A program made the translations under genes and the position numbers. A model generated the notes under the pieces. It saw only the letters and a program-made list of their open reading frames with translations, did no database searches and was not told the origin of the DNA. DNA of 28,282 bases from CAZSNH01 sp052388455 (GTDB lineage Bacteria; Pseudomonadota; Alphaproteobacteria; Rhizobiales; Hyphomicrobiaceae), in NCBI GenBank assembly GCA_052388455.1, contig JBQTIA010000118.1, forward strand, positions 1 to 28,282, read 5' to 3'. Positions 16,233-24,431 of the stretch are shown piece by piece; position 1 is the first letter of the stretch; each line of letters opens with the position of its first letter.

Positions 16233-16973
16233 GTGCCCCCACCCGAAACCCTCGAACAGGCCTTCGAAGCCATCTGCCTCATGGACGGGCCGCTGAATGC
16301 GAGACTGGCCGCCTATGCCGGCAAGCTCGAAGAGCTCAACTATCCCTTCGCCGAGGCCTACCGTGTGCTCGTCGCGAAGCTCGCCGCGGGCGGCATCGGC
16401 AGCCAGGCCCCTGGCGTCGGCGAGTCGATGCCGGACTTCCTGCTCCCGCGCCACGATGGCCATCTGGTCGGCCTCGATGAGCTGCTGGCCGGCGGGCCCC
16501 TGGTCATCAGCTTCAACCGGGGGCACTGGTGCCCGTTCTGCAAAATCGAACTGAAGACTATCGCCAGCCACCACCGGGAGATCGAGAGCCACGGCGGACG
16601 CATCGTCTCGATCCTGCCGGACCGGCAGTGCTTTCTCAGCGACCTCCGGCACACGGTGCAGGACCGCATCGTCATCCTGAGCGACATCGACAACGGCTAC
16701 GCTCTCTCGCTCGGCCTCGTGATGTGGCTGGGCGACCGGCTGAGGGAGCTGATGGCGGGACGCGGCCTTCAACTCACGGAGTTCCAGGGCAACGACGGGT
16801 GGTTCGTGCCGCTGCCCGCAACCTTCGTCATCGCTGGCGACGGCACCGTCGTCAGTCGCCACGTCGATCCGGATTTCCGCACGCGCATGGAGATCGGCGA
16901 AATTCTCACCGCTTTGTCGCAGGCCCGAACCCGCACTGTCGCGCATCGAGGTGCACGCCCCGCAGGCACGTGA
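16233..16973 (+). CDS. Peroxiredoxin-like protein (AhpC/TSA family), first of a tandem pair
   Basis: A thioredoxin-fold protein of the AhpC/TSA superfamily, probably a cytoplasmic thiol peroxidase or disulfide reductase. From the GTG at 16233 it has 246 residues. A helical N-terminal domain of about 60 residues is followed by the Prx domain, with the active-site FNRGHWCPFCKIEL carrying C100 and C103. ILSDIDNGYALSLGL and PLPATFVIAGDGTVVSRHVDPDFR complete the fold. An ATG at 16140 would add 31 residues that do not match its paralogue at 17060, whose N-terminus aligns with the GTG start; a possible promoter element at 16079-16119 also argues for the shorter form. It lies 86 bp before the paralogue, likely one operon. 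Confidence 0.82.
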   Translation: MPPPETLEQAFEAICLMDGPLNARLAAYAGKLEELNYPFAEAYRVLVAKLAAGGIGSQAPGVGESMPDFLLPRHDGHLVGLDELLAGGPLVISFNRGHWCPFCKIELKTIASHHREIESHGGRIVSILPDRQCFLSDLRHTVQDRIVILSDIDNGYALSLGLVMWLGDRLRELMAGRGLQLTEFQGNDGWFVPLPATFVIAGDGTVVSRHVDPDFRTRMEIGEILTALSQARTRTVAHRGARPAGT

Positions 16974-17059
16974 TTTTCCGGTAGCCCTTCAGCGGTCCTT
17001 GCCGCAAGCTGGCAGGACACGCATCGACCAAGTGATCGCCAAACGAACGGCAGGCGGAC

Positions 17060-17770
17060 ATGGCGGAAAAAACGATTGCCGAGACCCTCGAAGCGACGAC
17101 GGAGCGCTGCCGCAGCCTCGATGCGCCGCTCGCCGGCCGGCTGCAGGCCTTCGCCGACGAGGTGCGCTCGCTCAGCGCCGAGTTCGCCGCAGTCGTCGAC
17201 CGGATGGTGGAACGCCTGAAGGCGAGCGGCGCCGGCGCGGCCGCCCCCAAGCCGGGCGAGCCGATGCCCGAGTTCATGCTGCCCGACCAGAGCGGACGGC
17301 TGATCAGACTGTCCGAGTTCCTCGAGCGCGGACCGCTGGTCGTCGCCTTTCACCGCGGGCACTGGTGCCCCTACTGCCGCATCAATGCCGACGCGCTGCA
17401 CCGGGTGCACGGAGAGATCGAGGCCCGCGGCGGAGAGCTGGTCGCCATCACGCCGGAGATCGAGCGCTTCAATGCCGAACTGCGATCAGCGGTCGGCGCC
17501 CGCTTTCCGGTGCTCTCCGACATCGACAACGGCTACGCGCTGCTGCTCAACCTCGCGTTCTACGTCGGCGACGAGAAGAAGGCGCTGATGCAGCTCGCGG
17601 GCTGGAACATTCCGCCCTACAACGCCAACGACAACTGGACGCTGCCCATCCCGGCGACATTCGTCGTCGGCACGGATGGGCTGGTCAAGGTGCGCCACAT
17701 CGATCCCGATTACCGCAAGCGCATGGACGTCGAGGCCATCCTCGACGCCGTGAGCGCGGCGGGTCGGTAG
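17060..17770 (+). CDS. Peroxiredoxin-like protein (AhpC/TSA family), second of a tandem pair
   Basis: A 236-residue paralogue of the preceding gene. The helical N-terminal part (1-55) is linked by an Ala/Gly-rich stretch to the thioredoxin-fold domain, with FHRGHWCPYCRI holding C103 and C106. It shares with its neighbour VLSDIDNGYALLLNL and PIPATFVVGTDGLVKVRHIDPDYRKRMDVE-type blocks. The CPxC arrangement, rather than a lone peroxidatic Cys in a PxxxT/SxxC motif, is typical of this peroxiredoxin-like branch, so the exact activity (peroxidase or disulfide reductase) is uncertain. The ATG follows GGCGGAC. It converges with the LysR gene, ending 25 bp from it. Tandem duplication followed by divergence is the simplest origin. 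Confidence 0.87.
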   Translation: MAEKTIAETLEATTERCRSLDAPLAGRLQAFADEVRSLSAEFAAVVDRMVERLKASGAGAAAPKPGEPMPEFMLPDQSGRLIRLSEFLERGPLVVAFHRGHWCPYCRINADALHRVHGEIEARGGELVAITPEIERFNAELRSAVGARFPVLSDIDNGYALLLNLAFYVGDEKKALMQLAGWNIPPYNANDNWTLPIPATFVVGTDGLVKVRHIDPDYRKRMDVEAILDAVSAAGR

Positions 17771-17795
17771 GTGCGGCGCGTCGATGGAGTGCGGC

Positions 17796-18698
17796 TCAGG
17801 CGGCCTTGCTGGCGACGCGGGACGAGGGCCACGTCGCGGCGCGCAGCATCTTGATCAGCGTGCTGGCCGCGGCTGACCGCTGGCGCCCGGAGACGGCGTA
17901 GACCGAGACGGTCCGGTCTATATCGAAGCCGTCGACGACCACCGGCATGAGTTCGTCCGACCGGCTGGCGCTTTCGGGTGCAAAGCCGACGCCGAGGCCG
18001 GCGGCGAGCATGGCCATGAAATCGGCATCCGATCCGACGTCGTGGGTGGTCGACGTCTCGACGCCGGCGGTGGCCAGGAACACCTGCCCGCGCTCGCAGT
18101 CCTCGCAGTAGGGGCGACAGAGAATGCGCTCCTTGCGCAGGTCGGCGGCGGCGATGCCGGCCCGCCCCGCGAAGGGATGCGATCTGGCGACGATGAGATG
18201 ATAGGGCTCGGTGAAGAGCGCCCAGGTCTCCAGGCGATCCCAGGTCTCCGGCAGCCGCGACGCGACGGCCAGATCGGCGGCGCCCTTCTTGAGCTGCTCG
18301 GCGACGTCGGCGCCGGTGCCACGCACAAACCGCAGCGTCAGACCCGGAAAGGCGCGCACCAGCTCCTTCAGGAACGGCAGCAGCAGCTCGATGTTGACGG
18401 TCATCGGCAGTGCGATCGACAACGGCGCGAGGGCGCCTTTCTTGATCGAGGTCGCCACCTGCTTGGCGGCCAGCGCGCTGTCGTAGCACTGCTGCATGAG
18501 GGGCAGCATCCGATGGCCGAGGTCGGTCAGGTGCGAGAGATTGCGCTCGCGGCGGAACAGCTCGCCGCCCAGCTCCTCCTCGAGCTGCTTGATCGCGCGC
18601 GTCAGAGAGGGCTGCGCCACATGGCACTCCTCGGCGGCGCGCGTGAAGTTCAGCAGCCGCGCGACGGCGAGGAAGTATCGGACCTGATGCATTTCCAT
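17796..18698 (-). CDS. LysR-family transcriptional regulator with an effector-domain cysteine cluster
   Basis: A 300-residue LysR-type regulator. The N-terminal winged helix-turn-helix (about 1-62: MHQVRYFLAVARLLNFTRAA, CHVAQPSLTRAIKQLEEELGGELFRR) is followed by a linker helix and a periplasmic-binding-protein-like effector domain (about 90-295). The effector domain contains C194-x3-C198-x2-C201 (LCRPYCEDCERG), close to where OxyR has its redox pair C199/C208, so a redox or metal signal is possible but unproven. I chose the ATG at 18698 because it gives the standard LysR N-terminus; an ATG two codons later is equally plausible, and the upstream extension to 18758 is atypical. It is transcribed divergently from 3-hydroxybutyrate dehydrogenase with a T-N11-A dyad between them, the classic LysR arrangement. 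Confidence 0.9.
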   Translation of the reverse strand: MEMHQVRYFLAVARLLNFTRAAEECHVAQPSLTRAIKQLEEELGGELFRRERNLSHLTDLGHRMLPLMQQCYDSALAAKQVATSIKKGALAPLSIALPMTVNIELLLPFLKELVRAFPGLTLRFVRGTGADVAEQLKKGAADLAVASRLPETWDRLETWALFTEPYHLIVARSHPFAGRAGIAAADLRKERILCRPYCEDCERGQVFLATAGVETSTTHDVGSDADFMAMLAAGLGVGFAPESASRSDELMPVVVDGFDIDRTVSVYAVSGRQRSAAASTLIKMLRAATWPSSRVASKAA

Positions 18699-18705
18699 GA
18701 GAGCT

Positions 18706-18728
18706 ACCGGTCTATGAAACCGACCGGT
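18706..18728. promoter_or_regulatory. Paired ACCGGT sites just upstream of the LysR gene
   Basis: ACCGGT occurs at 18706-18711 and 18723-18728, 17 bp apart, with a partial ACCGG at 18740. Each hexamer is self-palindromic. They lie within 30 bp of the LysR start and could be an operator overlapping the leader, but no regulator is identified. Confidence 0.3.
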
Positions 18729-18747
18729 CCATGTGAAGTACCGGGCC

Positions 18748-18786
18748 TGAGGCGGCATAGTGAGGCGGCATAGTGAGGCGGCATCG
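18748..18786. repeat. 13-bp tandem repeat, three units
   Basis: TGAGGCGGCATAG is repeated perfectly at 18748 and 18761, and a third unit at 18774 differs by one base; a degenerate fragment follows. It lies in the leader region between the LysR gene and its divergent neighbour, where copy-number change could alter promoter spacing. Confidence 0.85.
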
Positions 18787-18822
18787 TGCGGCGGAACGCG
18801 TGCGTCTCAACCCGCCGGAACG

Positions 18823-18863
18823 ATAGCCGCCCGCTATCGATACGAAACCGCAACGGCATTTCA
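18823..18863 (+). promoter_or_regulatory. LysR-type box and promoter block before 3-hydroxybutyrate dehydrogenase
   Basis: The dyad ATAGC-CGCCC-GCTAT (18823-18837, extended to CGATAGC/GCTATCG) contains T-N11-A. It is followed by exactly 17 bp and GGCATTTCA (18855-18863). TAAATT at 18883-18888 is a good -10, 18 bp after TTTCAG. If the dyad is the recognition site at about -65, GGCATTTCA falls near -35, where LysR activators contact RNA polymerase. The same architecture recurs at 20096, 24286 and 24432. Confidence 0.7.
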
Positions 18864-18910
18864 GTCTAGCCCGGCGGAACCGTAAATTCCAAGGCGAAAC
18901 AGGTTCCCCC

Positions 18911-18990
18911 CTGACGGCCTCCCCCTCCTGCCGTCAGCCTCCTGGACCCGGGGCCGAGCCCCCCCTCGACACGCCCCGGGTCCATTTTTT
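18911..18990 (+). terminator. Leader terminator (candidate attenuator) before 3-hydroxybutyrate dehydrogenase
   Basis: Two hairpins lie between the promoter and the start codon. The first pairs CTGACGGC (18911-18918) with GCCGTCAG (18930-18937). The second pairs GGACCCGGGGC (18944-18954) with GCCCCGGGTCC (18973-18983), is perfect over 11 bp and is followed at once by ATTTTTT, a textbook intrinsic terminator 28 bases before the ATG. A competing stem, GGGGC-CGA-GCCCC (18950-18962), uses the same 5' arm and could act as an antiterminator. Nothing coding upstream on this strand needs terminating, so the structure probably attenuates the downstream gene or ends a leader RNA of roughly 100 bases. 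Confidence 0.7.
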
Positions 18991-19018
18991 CGCCAACGAT
19001 CCAGCGAGGACGCCCGCC

Positions 19019-19867
19019 ATGCAGCCGCGAGTGAGTGAAACGCCGGCAGGCCCCGATCGCAGCGCCGCAGCGGTCCCAGGGAGGGAGCTCTGCGGCAAGG
19101 CGGCGATCGTTACCGGCTCGACGAGCGGCATCGGCCTCGGAATTGCGCGCGCCTTCGCGGCGGCCGGCATGAACGTTATGCTCAATGGCTTCGCCGACCG
19201 TCGCGACATCGACCGAACCTTGGCCGAGCTGACCGACGGCTTTGGCGTCGATGTCGCCTATTCGGCCGCCGACATGTCGAAGCCGGAGGACATCCGCCGC
19301 ATGACCGAGGAGGCGGCAACAGTGTTCGGCCACGTCGACGTGCTCGTCAACAACGCCGGCATCCAGCATGTCGAGGCGGTCGAGACCTTCCCGATCGAGA
19401 AATGGAACGCGGTCATCGCCATCGACCTCTCGGCCGCGTTCCACGCCACACGCGCCGTGCTGGCCGGCATGAAGGCGCGCAGGTGGGGCCGCATCGTCAA
19501 CATCGCCTCGGCGCACGCGCTGGTCGCCTCGCCGTTCAAATCCGCTTACGTCGCCGCCAAGCACGGCATCGCCGGCTTCACCAAGACGGTGGCGCTGGAG
19601 GCGGCCGAGCACGGCGTCACCGTCAACGCCATCTGCCCGGGCTATGTGCTCACCCCGCTGGTCGAGAAGCAGATCCCAGAGACGGCCCGCGCCCGCGGCC
19701 TCACCGAGCAGCAGGTGATCCGCGACGTGCTGCTGCACGCCCAGCCGACCCGCGCCTTCGTGACCGTCGAAGAGATCGGCGCGCTGGCGGTGTTCCTGTG
19801 TTCGGCCTCCGCGCGCTCGATCACGGGAGCGTCCATCCCCGTCGAAGGTGGCTGGACCGCGCAGTAG
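19019..19867 (+). CDS. 3-hydroxybutyrate dehydrogenase (short-chain dehydrogenase)
   Basis: A classical SDR that interconverts (R)-3-hydroxybutyrate and acetoacetate with NAD(H), linking storage polyester breakdown to acetyl-CoA. It has 282 residues, about 20 longer at the N-terminus than usual. TGSTSGIG (32-39) binds the cofactor and NNAG is at 111-114. The catalytic set is S164, Y177, K181 (SAYVAAKHG). The subfamily signatures NNAGIQHV, PGYVLTPLVEKQIP and the C-terminal GASIPVEGGWTAQ identify it as BdhA/HbdH-like. A start nearer GRELCGKAAIVTG is possible, though no better-placed codon is obvious. It is divergent from the LysR gene, preceded by a LysR-type box and a leader terminator. Confidence 0.87.
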   Translation: MQPRVSETPAGPDRSAAAVPGRELCGKAAIVTGSTSGIGLGIARAFAAAGMNVMLNGFADRRDIDRTLAELTDGFGVDVAYSAADMSKPEDIRRMTEEAATVFGHVDVLVNNAGIQHVEAVETFPIEKWNAVIAIDLSAAFHATRAVLAGMKARRWGRIVNIASAHALVASPFKSAYVAAKHGIAGFTKTVALEAAEHGVTVNAICPGYVLTPLVEKQIPETARARGLTEQQVIRDVLLHAQPTRAFVTVEEIGALAVFLCSASARSITGASIPVEGGWTAQ

Positions 19868-19911
19868 CGTCGCCCGGGTGTCGACGCTGGAGTGACCCAT
19901 GGCACTCGACA

Positions 19912-20070
19912 GGTGTCGGACCCTCCGGATCCGACACCATGCGCGTTTGTCGGCTGGCCGTTTCACATGATGTCGGACGTCGTCGACGGAGCCATGGTGT
20001 CAGACCCATGCCGGAGGCATGTCATCATTCTGGAGGCGCGTCTCCGACGCGACATGACGGATCCGACACC
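19912..20070. repeat. Cluster of GGTGTCGGA inverted repeats
   Basis: In the 374-bp gap after the dehydrogenase gene, GGTGTCGGA (19912-19920) pairs with TCCGACACC (19930-19938) as a 9-bp-arm hairpin. A variant GGTGTCAGA (19996-20004) faces another TCCGACACC (20062-20070), with a smaller CATGCC/GGCATG hairpin between. The first hairpin may end the upstream transcript, although it has no T-tract. The layout suggests a structured intergenic repeat. Confidence 0.6.
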
Positions 20071-20095
20071 GGACATCCGAACATCACCGGTCGAC

Positions 20096-20136
20096 ATAGC
20101 CGGACGCTATCGAACCGGTTCGCAAACGGCATTTCA
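20096..20136 (+). promoter_or_regulatory. LysR-type box and promoter block before the cupin gene
   Basis: ATAGC-CGGAC-GCTAT (20096-20110) is followed by exactly 17 bp and GGCATTTCA (20128-20136). The arms and distal block are identical to those before the dehydrogenase gene, but spacer and flanks differ, so this is a conserved regulatory signature rather than a duplication. The cupin start lies 105 bp downstream. Confidence 0.7.
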
Positions 20137-20241
20137 ATTCGAGACCCGGGGGACGGCATCCTGGCCCCATGAGCGCGCGGCATTTCCACGCTCGGCTCGC
20201 CCGCTCACGACACCGCCAACTCTCGAGAAAGGATGCAACCC

Positions 20242-20730
20242 ATGAACCGGAAAACGAACTCCTCCCAGCTCCAGCACGTGCTAGCCGCCCTCGTCGCCGC
20301 CGGCGCCGTCTCACTCGTCGCCGTACCGGCCAGCGCCGGCACCTGCCCCAGCGGCAAGGTCACCACCGACGGCCAGAAGGCCGGCGCCACCGCGCACAAG
20401 GACGTCTCCGAAAAGCTGCTCGGCCAGATCGACCTGTCGAAGGAGCAGGTCGCCGTCGCCGGCCATCACTTCCGCATGCGCCGCCTCGACATCAAGCCGG
20501 GCGGCGAGGTGGCCTGGCACAGCCACGGTGAGCGCCCCGCGCTGATCTACGTCGTCTCCGGCTCGATCACCGAGTACTCGAGCCACTGCCAGGTTCCGAT
20601 CGTCCACACCGCAGGCGAGCTGTCTGTCGAGCAGGGCGGCCTCTCGCACTGGTGGAAGAACACGACCGACAAGCCCGTGGTGCTGATCTCCGCCGACATC
20701 GCCAAGGATCCTGAAGCGAACGGCATGTAA
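20242..20730 (+). CDS. Exported cupin-domain protein
   Basis: A 162-residue protein with a signal peptide (basic start, hydrophobic LAALVAAGAVSLVAV, cleavage near ASAG at about 32) and one conserved cupin barrel. The first cupin motif is PGGEVAWHSHGERPALIYVVSG (86-107), with H93, H95 and E97 as likely metal ligands; the second region contains LSHWWKN with H136. Two Cys (C35, C116) could form a disulfide. Substrate and activity are unknown; periplasmic single-domain cupins include metal-dependent enzymes and binding proteins. I chose the ATG at 20242, with AAAGGA about 9 bases upstream, over one three codons earlier that abuts the same purines. It is preceded by the shared regulatory block at 20096. 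Confidence 0.82.
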   Translation: MNRKTNSSQLQHVLAALVAAGAVSLVAVPASAGTCPSGKVTTDGQKAGATAHKDVSEKLLGQIDLSKEQVAVAGHHFRMRRLDIKPGGEVAWHSHGERPALIYVVSGSITEYSSHCQVPIVHTAGELSVEQGGLSHWWKNTTDKPVVLISADIAKDPEANGM

Positions 20731-20737
20731 TGCCGTG

Positions 20738-20761
20738 GAGCGGAAATTCTGACTTCCGCTC
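20738..20761 (+). terminator. Hairpin after the cupin gene
   Basis: Perfect 8-bp arms, GAGCGGAA and TTCCGCTC, around an 8-base loop start 7 bases after the cupin stop. There is no T-run, so termination may be weak or the hairpin may protect the 3' end of the message. Confidence 0.5.
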
Positions 20762-20813
20762 GAAGGTATCGGCGCGCGGGGCTGGCGGGGCGGCCGCGCG
20801 CCATGCAAAGCAA

Positions 20814-20865
20814 ATACCGGCGTGCCGACCGTCAAACATGAGTCAACATTTCGGCGCGCCGGTAT
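20814..20865. repeat. 15-bp imperfect inverted repeat upstream of the MFS gene
   Basis: ATACCGGCGTGCCGA (20814-20828) and TCGGCGCGCCGGTAT (20851-20865) are inverted copies with one mismatch, separated by 22 bases containing GTCAAACATGAGTCAAC. It lies about 130 bp before the transporter gene and could be an operator or a structured leader. Confidence 0.5.
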
Positions 20866-20991
20866 GAGGCGGACCGGCTCGCGGACCCACTCTGTCGCCC
20901 ACGCTGCCAACACCTTCCCGGCAGCCGGGGCGGAAGGGCTCGCGAGCCGGACTCTCTTTTGAGGCGACGACAGGCACGGGAGTTTCTCGCC

Positions 20992-22221
20992 ATGGCCGAC
21001 CTCGCGACTTCGACCGGCATCAAGCCTCTCGTACCGTTCGGTCGAGGAACATCCAGTCTCGGCCGCTCGCTGGTGATCGGGCTCGCCGCGTTCCTGACCG
21101 TCGTCGACCTGTTCGCGGCACAGGCGCTGCTGCCGTCACTCGTGGCGCGCTATCAGGTTTCGCCCGCCGCCATGGGCCTCGCCGTCAACGCCAGCACCTT
21201 CGGCATGGCGGCCGCCGGCCTCGGCGTGGCGCTCCTCGGCGCCCGCATCGAGCCGAGGACCGGCATTCTCGTCAGCCTCGTGGCGCTCGCCGTGCCGACG
21301 GCGCTGCTCGCCGTCGCGCCCGATCTCAGCACGTTCGCCGCGCTCCGCGTTTTACAGGGCGTGTTCATGGCCACCGCCTTCAGCCTGACGCTCGCGCACC
21401 TCGGCGAGCGGTTCACGGCGGACGAGGCCGCCGGCGCCTTCGCCGCCTACATCACCGGCAACGTGGCGAGCAATCTCTTCGGACGGCTGATCGCCGCCGC
21501 CGTCACAGACCATGCCGGACTTTCGGCGGCATTCTATGTTTTCGCCGCCCTGAATCTGCTCGGTGCCGCGCTGATCTTCCTGACCGTAACCCCACGGCCG
21601 GACACGCTGAGGCAAGCGGCATCCGCAAGCACTTCCCCGACGGGGCCGATGTCGGCCTGGATCGACCACCTGCGCACGCCCGCACTCGCTGCCGGATTCG
21701 GAATTGGCTTCTGCATCCTGTTCGCATTCATCGGCACCTTCACCTTCGTCAATTTCGTGCTGGTCAAGCCGCCGCTCGCGGTCGGCATGATGCAGCTCGG
21801 AGTCATCTACTTCGTGTTCCTGCCGTCGATCCTCACCACACCACTGGCCGGCCGGGTTGCGCTCCGCTTCGGGACGCGCGCCGCCCTGATCGTCGGGCTC
21901 GCGGTCGCCGCCGCCGGGCTTCCGCTGCTCGTCGCGCCGTCGCTCCCCTTCGTCCTCACGGGAATGGTTCTCGTCGCCGCTGGCACGTTCTTCGCGCAGG
22001 CACTCGCCACCGGCTTCGTCAGCCGCACCGCCAAGCGCGACCGCGGCGCCGCCAGCGGCATCTATCTCGCCAGCTATTTCCTCGGCGGACTGGTCGGAAC
22101 GGCCGTACTGGGACAGGTGTACGACCGGTTCGGATGGCCGGCCACCGTCGTGGGGATCGGTGCCGCACTCCTGGCCGCCGCGCTGCTGACGAGGTTCCTC
22201 GACGAAGAGCCGGCGCCTTGA
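20992..22221 (+). CDS. Major facilitator superfamily transporter
   Basis: A 409-residue membrane protein with about 12 hydrophobic segments in two halves joined by a hydrophilic loop (about 205-230, PRPDTLRQAASASTSPTGPM). The first half contains the MFS-type loop GARIEPRTG between segments 2 and 3, and LRVLQGVFMATAF in segment 4; RVALRFGTRAALI repeats the loop motif in the second half. The overall pattern resembles the AraJ/YnfM-like drug or sugar efflux group; the substrate cannot be told. The ATG has GGGAG upstream; an in-frame ATG at 20959 is less likely. It converges with the metalloprotease gene (13 bp between stops). Confidence 0.88.
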   Translation: MADLATSTGIKPLVPFGRGTSSLGRSLVIGLAAFLTVVDLFAAQALLPSLVARYQVSPAAMGLAVNASTFGMAAAGLGVALLGARIEPRTGILVSLVALAVPTALLAVAPDLSTFAALRVLQGVFMATAFSLTLAHLGERFTADEAAGAFAAYITGNVASNLFGRLIAAAVTDHAGLSAAFYVFAALNLLGAALIFLTVTPRPDTLRQAASASTSPTGPMSAWIDHLRTPALAAGFGIGFCILFAFIGTFTFVNFVLVKPPLAVGMMQLGVIYFVFLPSILTTPLAGRVALRFGTRAALIVGLAVAAAGLPLLVAPSLPFVLTGMVLVAAGTFFAQALATGFVSRTAKRDRGAASGIYLASYFLGGLVGTAVLGQVYDRFGWPATVVGIGAALLAAALLTRFLDEEPAP

Positions 22222-22234
22222 GGCGCAACCGGTG

Positions 22235-23857
22235 TCAGCGGAATCGAGAGACGCGCTCGGCGCCTTCGGCGATCGCCCGTGCGTTGTCGGCCTCGTCCGT
22301 GCCGGCCGCCACACCGCGCACCTTGATACGCGGGTTCGACCAGATCGGCAGACGCGGACAGCCGTCGCAGCTTTCCTGGTAGCTCATCATCGTCCGCCAT
22401 TCGACGCCATGCACGAAGCCATGGCCGAAGGGAAACGGCGTCGTGCTGTCGTCGAGCCCCTGGTCGTGACGCGCACCGATCAGGTGTCCGATCTCGTGCG
22501 CCAGCGAATAGCTGGTCGCGGCGCAGACGTGATGCACGACCGCGAACGCCCGGTCGGCGGCCGGCGCGACACCGGCGGCGAGACCGCAGCCGTTGGGATC
22601 GTGCACGATGAGCAGCGAGACATCGGCGCTGAGCGCGTCGCGCTTCTCATGCACTTCATCCATGAATCCGTCGCCCTTGTCGGCAAAGCGGAACACGTGC
22701 TCGAAATGCGAGCCCTCCTCGGCATAGTCCGTTCGATAAGCTCCGGCCAGCTCGAGCTTCACGTGGCCGATGCCACTGTTGACGAACGACTGGTTCGCCT
22801 CGGCGACGGCGAGCGCAATCAGATCCTTGCCGATGTCGGTATAGTGGGACGCGGCGGCCGGCGTGTAGGCGACCAGCAGCGTGATGGTGACCGGCCTGGC
22901 GCGCTGTTGCCCGCTCGCGGACGGCGGGACGTGAAGCGCCAGCTCGGTCGAGGGAGCGGGCGACGCGCCGGCCGACGCATCCTGCAAATTTCGGATCGGC
23001 TCCGGGGGCTCGATGGGCTTGCGCACAACGCTGGCATCACCCGTGCTGACCAGCGGATCGTCCTTCATGCGCGTCGTTTGGCCGGCCGCCGGCCGCATGG
23101 GTGCGTGCTCTGGAGGGAGCATCCGGGGCGCCATCTCGACGACGCCGTGCATGGTGCCGCCCATGTGACGAATGGCATAGCGGTGGCCCTGGTAGTCGAA
23201 CTGGCCGGTCAGGCGGCCGGAAGGCCACCACAGCAGCGTGACCATCTCGCCCGAGCCGGCAATGGTGCCGTGCCATGCGTAACCGTCGCCGGTCGCCTCG
23301 ACCGCCGTACGCCGCACGGTCACCTTCTGGCGATCATCGAGAGGAATGACGAGCTCCGTAGCGGCATCCTCGTTCGCACCGCCATCCATGCCACGGGTCA
23401 GCGCGTATTCGATCACCCGCGCGTCGGGCAGCGCCATCATGTGCACGCCCATCGCCGCCCTGTCGGACATGGCGCTCCGCATCATGGCGCTCTGCTCGGC
23501 GGTCATGTCGGCTTCCGGCATGGCCGTCATTGCCGACATCGATCCGGCCTCGATCAGCATCATGTCGACGCCGTGCGCGACGGCGGCGGCCTTCACCGCG
23601 TCCAGACTGTCGCGCGGGAACGACCACATCTCGGAGCGGGTCATTTCCAGCGCCTCGGTCTGTGGCCTTTGCGCAGCCGTCGCAAGCTCCTCGTAGGCCC
23701 TGCTGTCCTTCGACGGGAGCTTGGAGAGAATGACGCCGACCGTCGGCGTGTCTTTTTCATCCGGCCCCACGGCCCACGAGCCGGCAAGGGGAAAAGCAAT
23801 CGTCGCTGTGGCGAGCAGCGCGGCCCGAAACGCGCGGACGGTCTTCGAAGCTGGCAT
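22235..23857 (-). CDS. Secreted metzincin zinc metalloprotease (reprolysin-like) with a Met-rich segment
   Basis: A 540-residue exported protein. Signal peptide: about 1-30 (basic start, LLATATIAFPLAGSWA). Residues 30-150 form an N-terminal region that includes 12 methionines between 99 and 141 with MxxMxxM spacing (M107, M110, M113). The middle (about 150-245) is a beta-rich prodomain-like part, followed by a Pro/Ala-rich linker (about 270-335). The C-terminal catalytic domain starts near TITLLVAYTPAAASHY and has H454-E455-x2-H458-x2-G-x2-H464-D, with a TMMSY Met-turn about 27 residues later, the metzincin hallmark. Four or more Cys surround the active site. GAGG precedes the ATG. It follows the small secreted-protein gene by 83 bp, with a hairpin between, probably in one operon. 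Confidence 0.85.
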   Translation of the reverse strand: MPASKTVRAFRAALLATATIAFPLAGSWAVGPDEKDTPTVGVILSKLPSKDSRAYEELATAAQRPQTEALEMTRSEMWSFPRDSLDAVKAAAVAHGVDMMLIEAGSMSAMTAMPEADMTAEQSAMMRSAMSDRAAMGVHMMALPDARVIEYALTRGMDGGANEDAATELVIPLDDRQKVTVRRTAVEATGDGYAWHGTIAGSGEMVTLLWWPSGRLTGQFDYQGHRYAIRHMGGTMHGVVEMAPRMLPPEHAPMRPAAGQTTRMKDDPLVSTGDASVVRKPIEPPEPIRNLQDASAGASPAPSTELALHVPPSASGQQRARPVTITLLVAYTPAAASHYTDIGKDLIALAVAEANQSFVNSGIGHVKLELAGAYRTDYAEEGSHFEHVFRFADKGDGFMDEVHEKRDALSADVSLLIVHDPNGCGLAAGVAPAADRAFAVVHHVCAATSYSLAHEIGHLIGARHDQGLDDSTTPFPFGHGFVHGVEWRTMMSYQESCDGCPRLPIWSNPRIKVRGVAAGTDEADNARAIAEGAERVSRFR

Positions 23858-23887
23858 GGAATCCTCAGATGGTCTGAAACGGCACGA

Positions 23888-23916
23888 GGGTTCCCGGGGC
23901 GTGCTCCCGGGAACCC
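23888..23916 (-). terminator. Strong hairpin between the small secreted protein and the metalloprotease
   Basis: Perfect 11-bp arms, GGGTTCCCGGG (23888-23898) and CCCGGGAACCC (23906-23916), with a 7-base loop and no T-run. On the minus strand it follows the small gene by 24 bases and precedes the protease by 30. It could be a partial terminator or a 3'-protecting stem that makes the small protein more abundant than the protease. Confidence 0.6.
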
Positions 23917-23940
23917 CCGACGCTCGAAACTGAAGTTGGA

Positions 23941-24204
23941 TTACTTGGACTTGGCGGCGAGGTCGGCCTCGACCTTGTCCCACACGCCCTTGGGCGAGAA
24001 GCTGTCGCCGGCCTTGCAGGAGCTGTAGGCATCGAGCGAGCGGCGAATGGCGTCGGCGAGATCGTTGGCCGGCGTTTTGTCGACGTAGGTCGTCATCTTG
24101 CTCATGTGAGCGCGGAAGCCGGCGTCGCAATCTTCCTTGGCGAAGACGGGCGAAGCGGTGGCGACGAGAGCAGTTGCGAGAACGGCGAGGGTGATCCTGG
24201 TCAT
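23941..24204 (-). CDS. Small secreted protein of unknown function
   Basis: An 87-residue product with a clean signal peptide (MTRITLAVLATALVATASPVFA, cleavage after 22) and a mature part of 65 residues that is mostly helical and charged, with two Cys (C26 and C63) that could form a disulfide. AGGAG precedes the ATG at ideal spacing. No family is recognised. It is first in a probable operon with the metzincin protease, and its promoter region carries the shared LysR-type block at 24286-24326. Being small, secreted and beside a protease, it could be a substrate, inhibitor or chaperone of that protease, but the sequence alone does not decide. Confidence 0.78.
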   Translation of the reverse strand: MTRITLAVLATALVATASPVFAKEDCDAGFRAHMSKMTTYVDKTPANDLADAIRRSLDAYSSCKAGDSFSPKGVWDKVEADLAAKSK

Positions 24205-24285
24205 CGTAAGTCTCCTGTGTTTGAACAACCGCGGCTGAGGTTCGTGTGCGGTTGACGAGGAAGCTACGAGCCGGGCGCCTCGATC

Positions 24286-24326
24286 TGAAATGCCGAGTGG
24301 GTTCCGTTTCCATAGCGCATTGCTAT
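24286..24326 (-). promoter_or_regulatory. LysR-type box and promoter block before the small secreted protein
   Basis: On the minus strand ATAGC-AATGC-GCTAT (24326 down to 24312) is followed by exactly 17 bp and GGCATTTCA (24294 down to 24286). TAGCTT 18 bp further on could be the -10. The small-protein start lies 81 bp downstream of the block. Arms and distal element are identical to those at 18823 and 20096, while spacers differ. Confidence 0.7.
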
Positions 24327-24431
24327 GAAACCGCCGCCGGGCGCGTTCGGGACATGACCCGATCGCCTGACGGCAGGTGAACCGCGATCGAACGTGCGCG
24401 ATCGGGATCGTGTCCCGCGGAACGACAAACG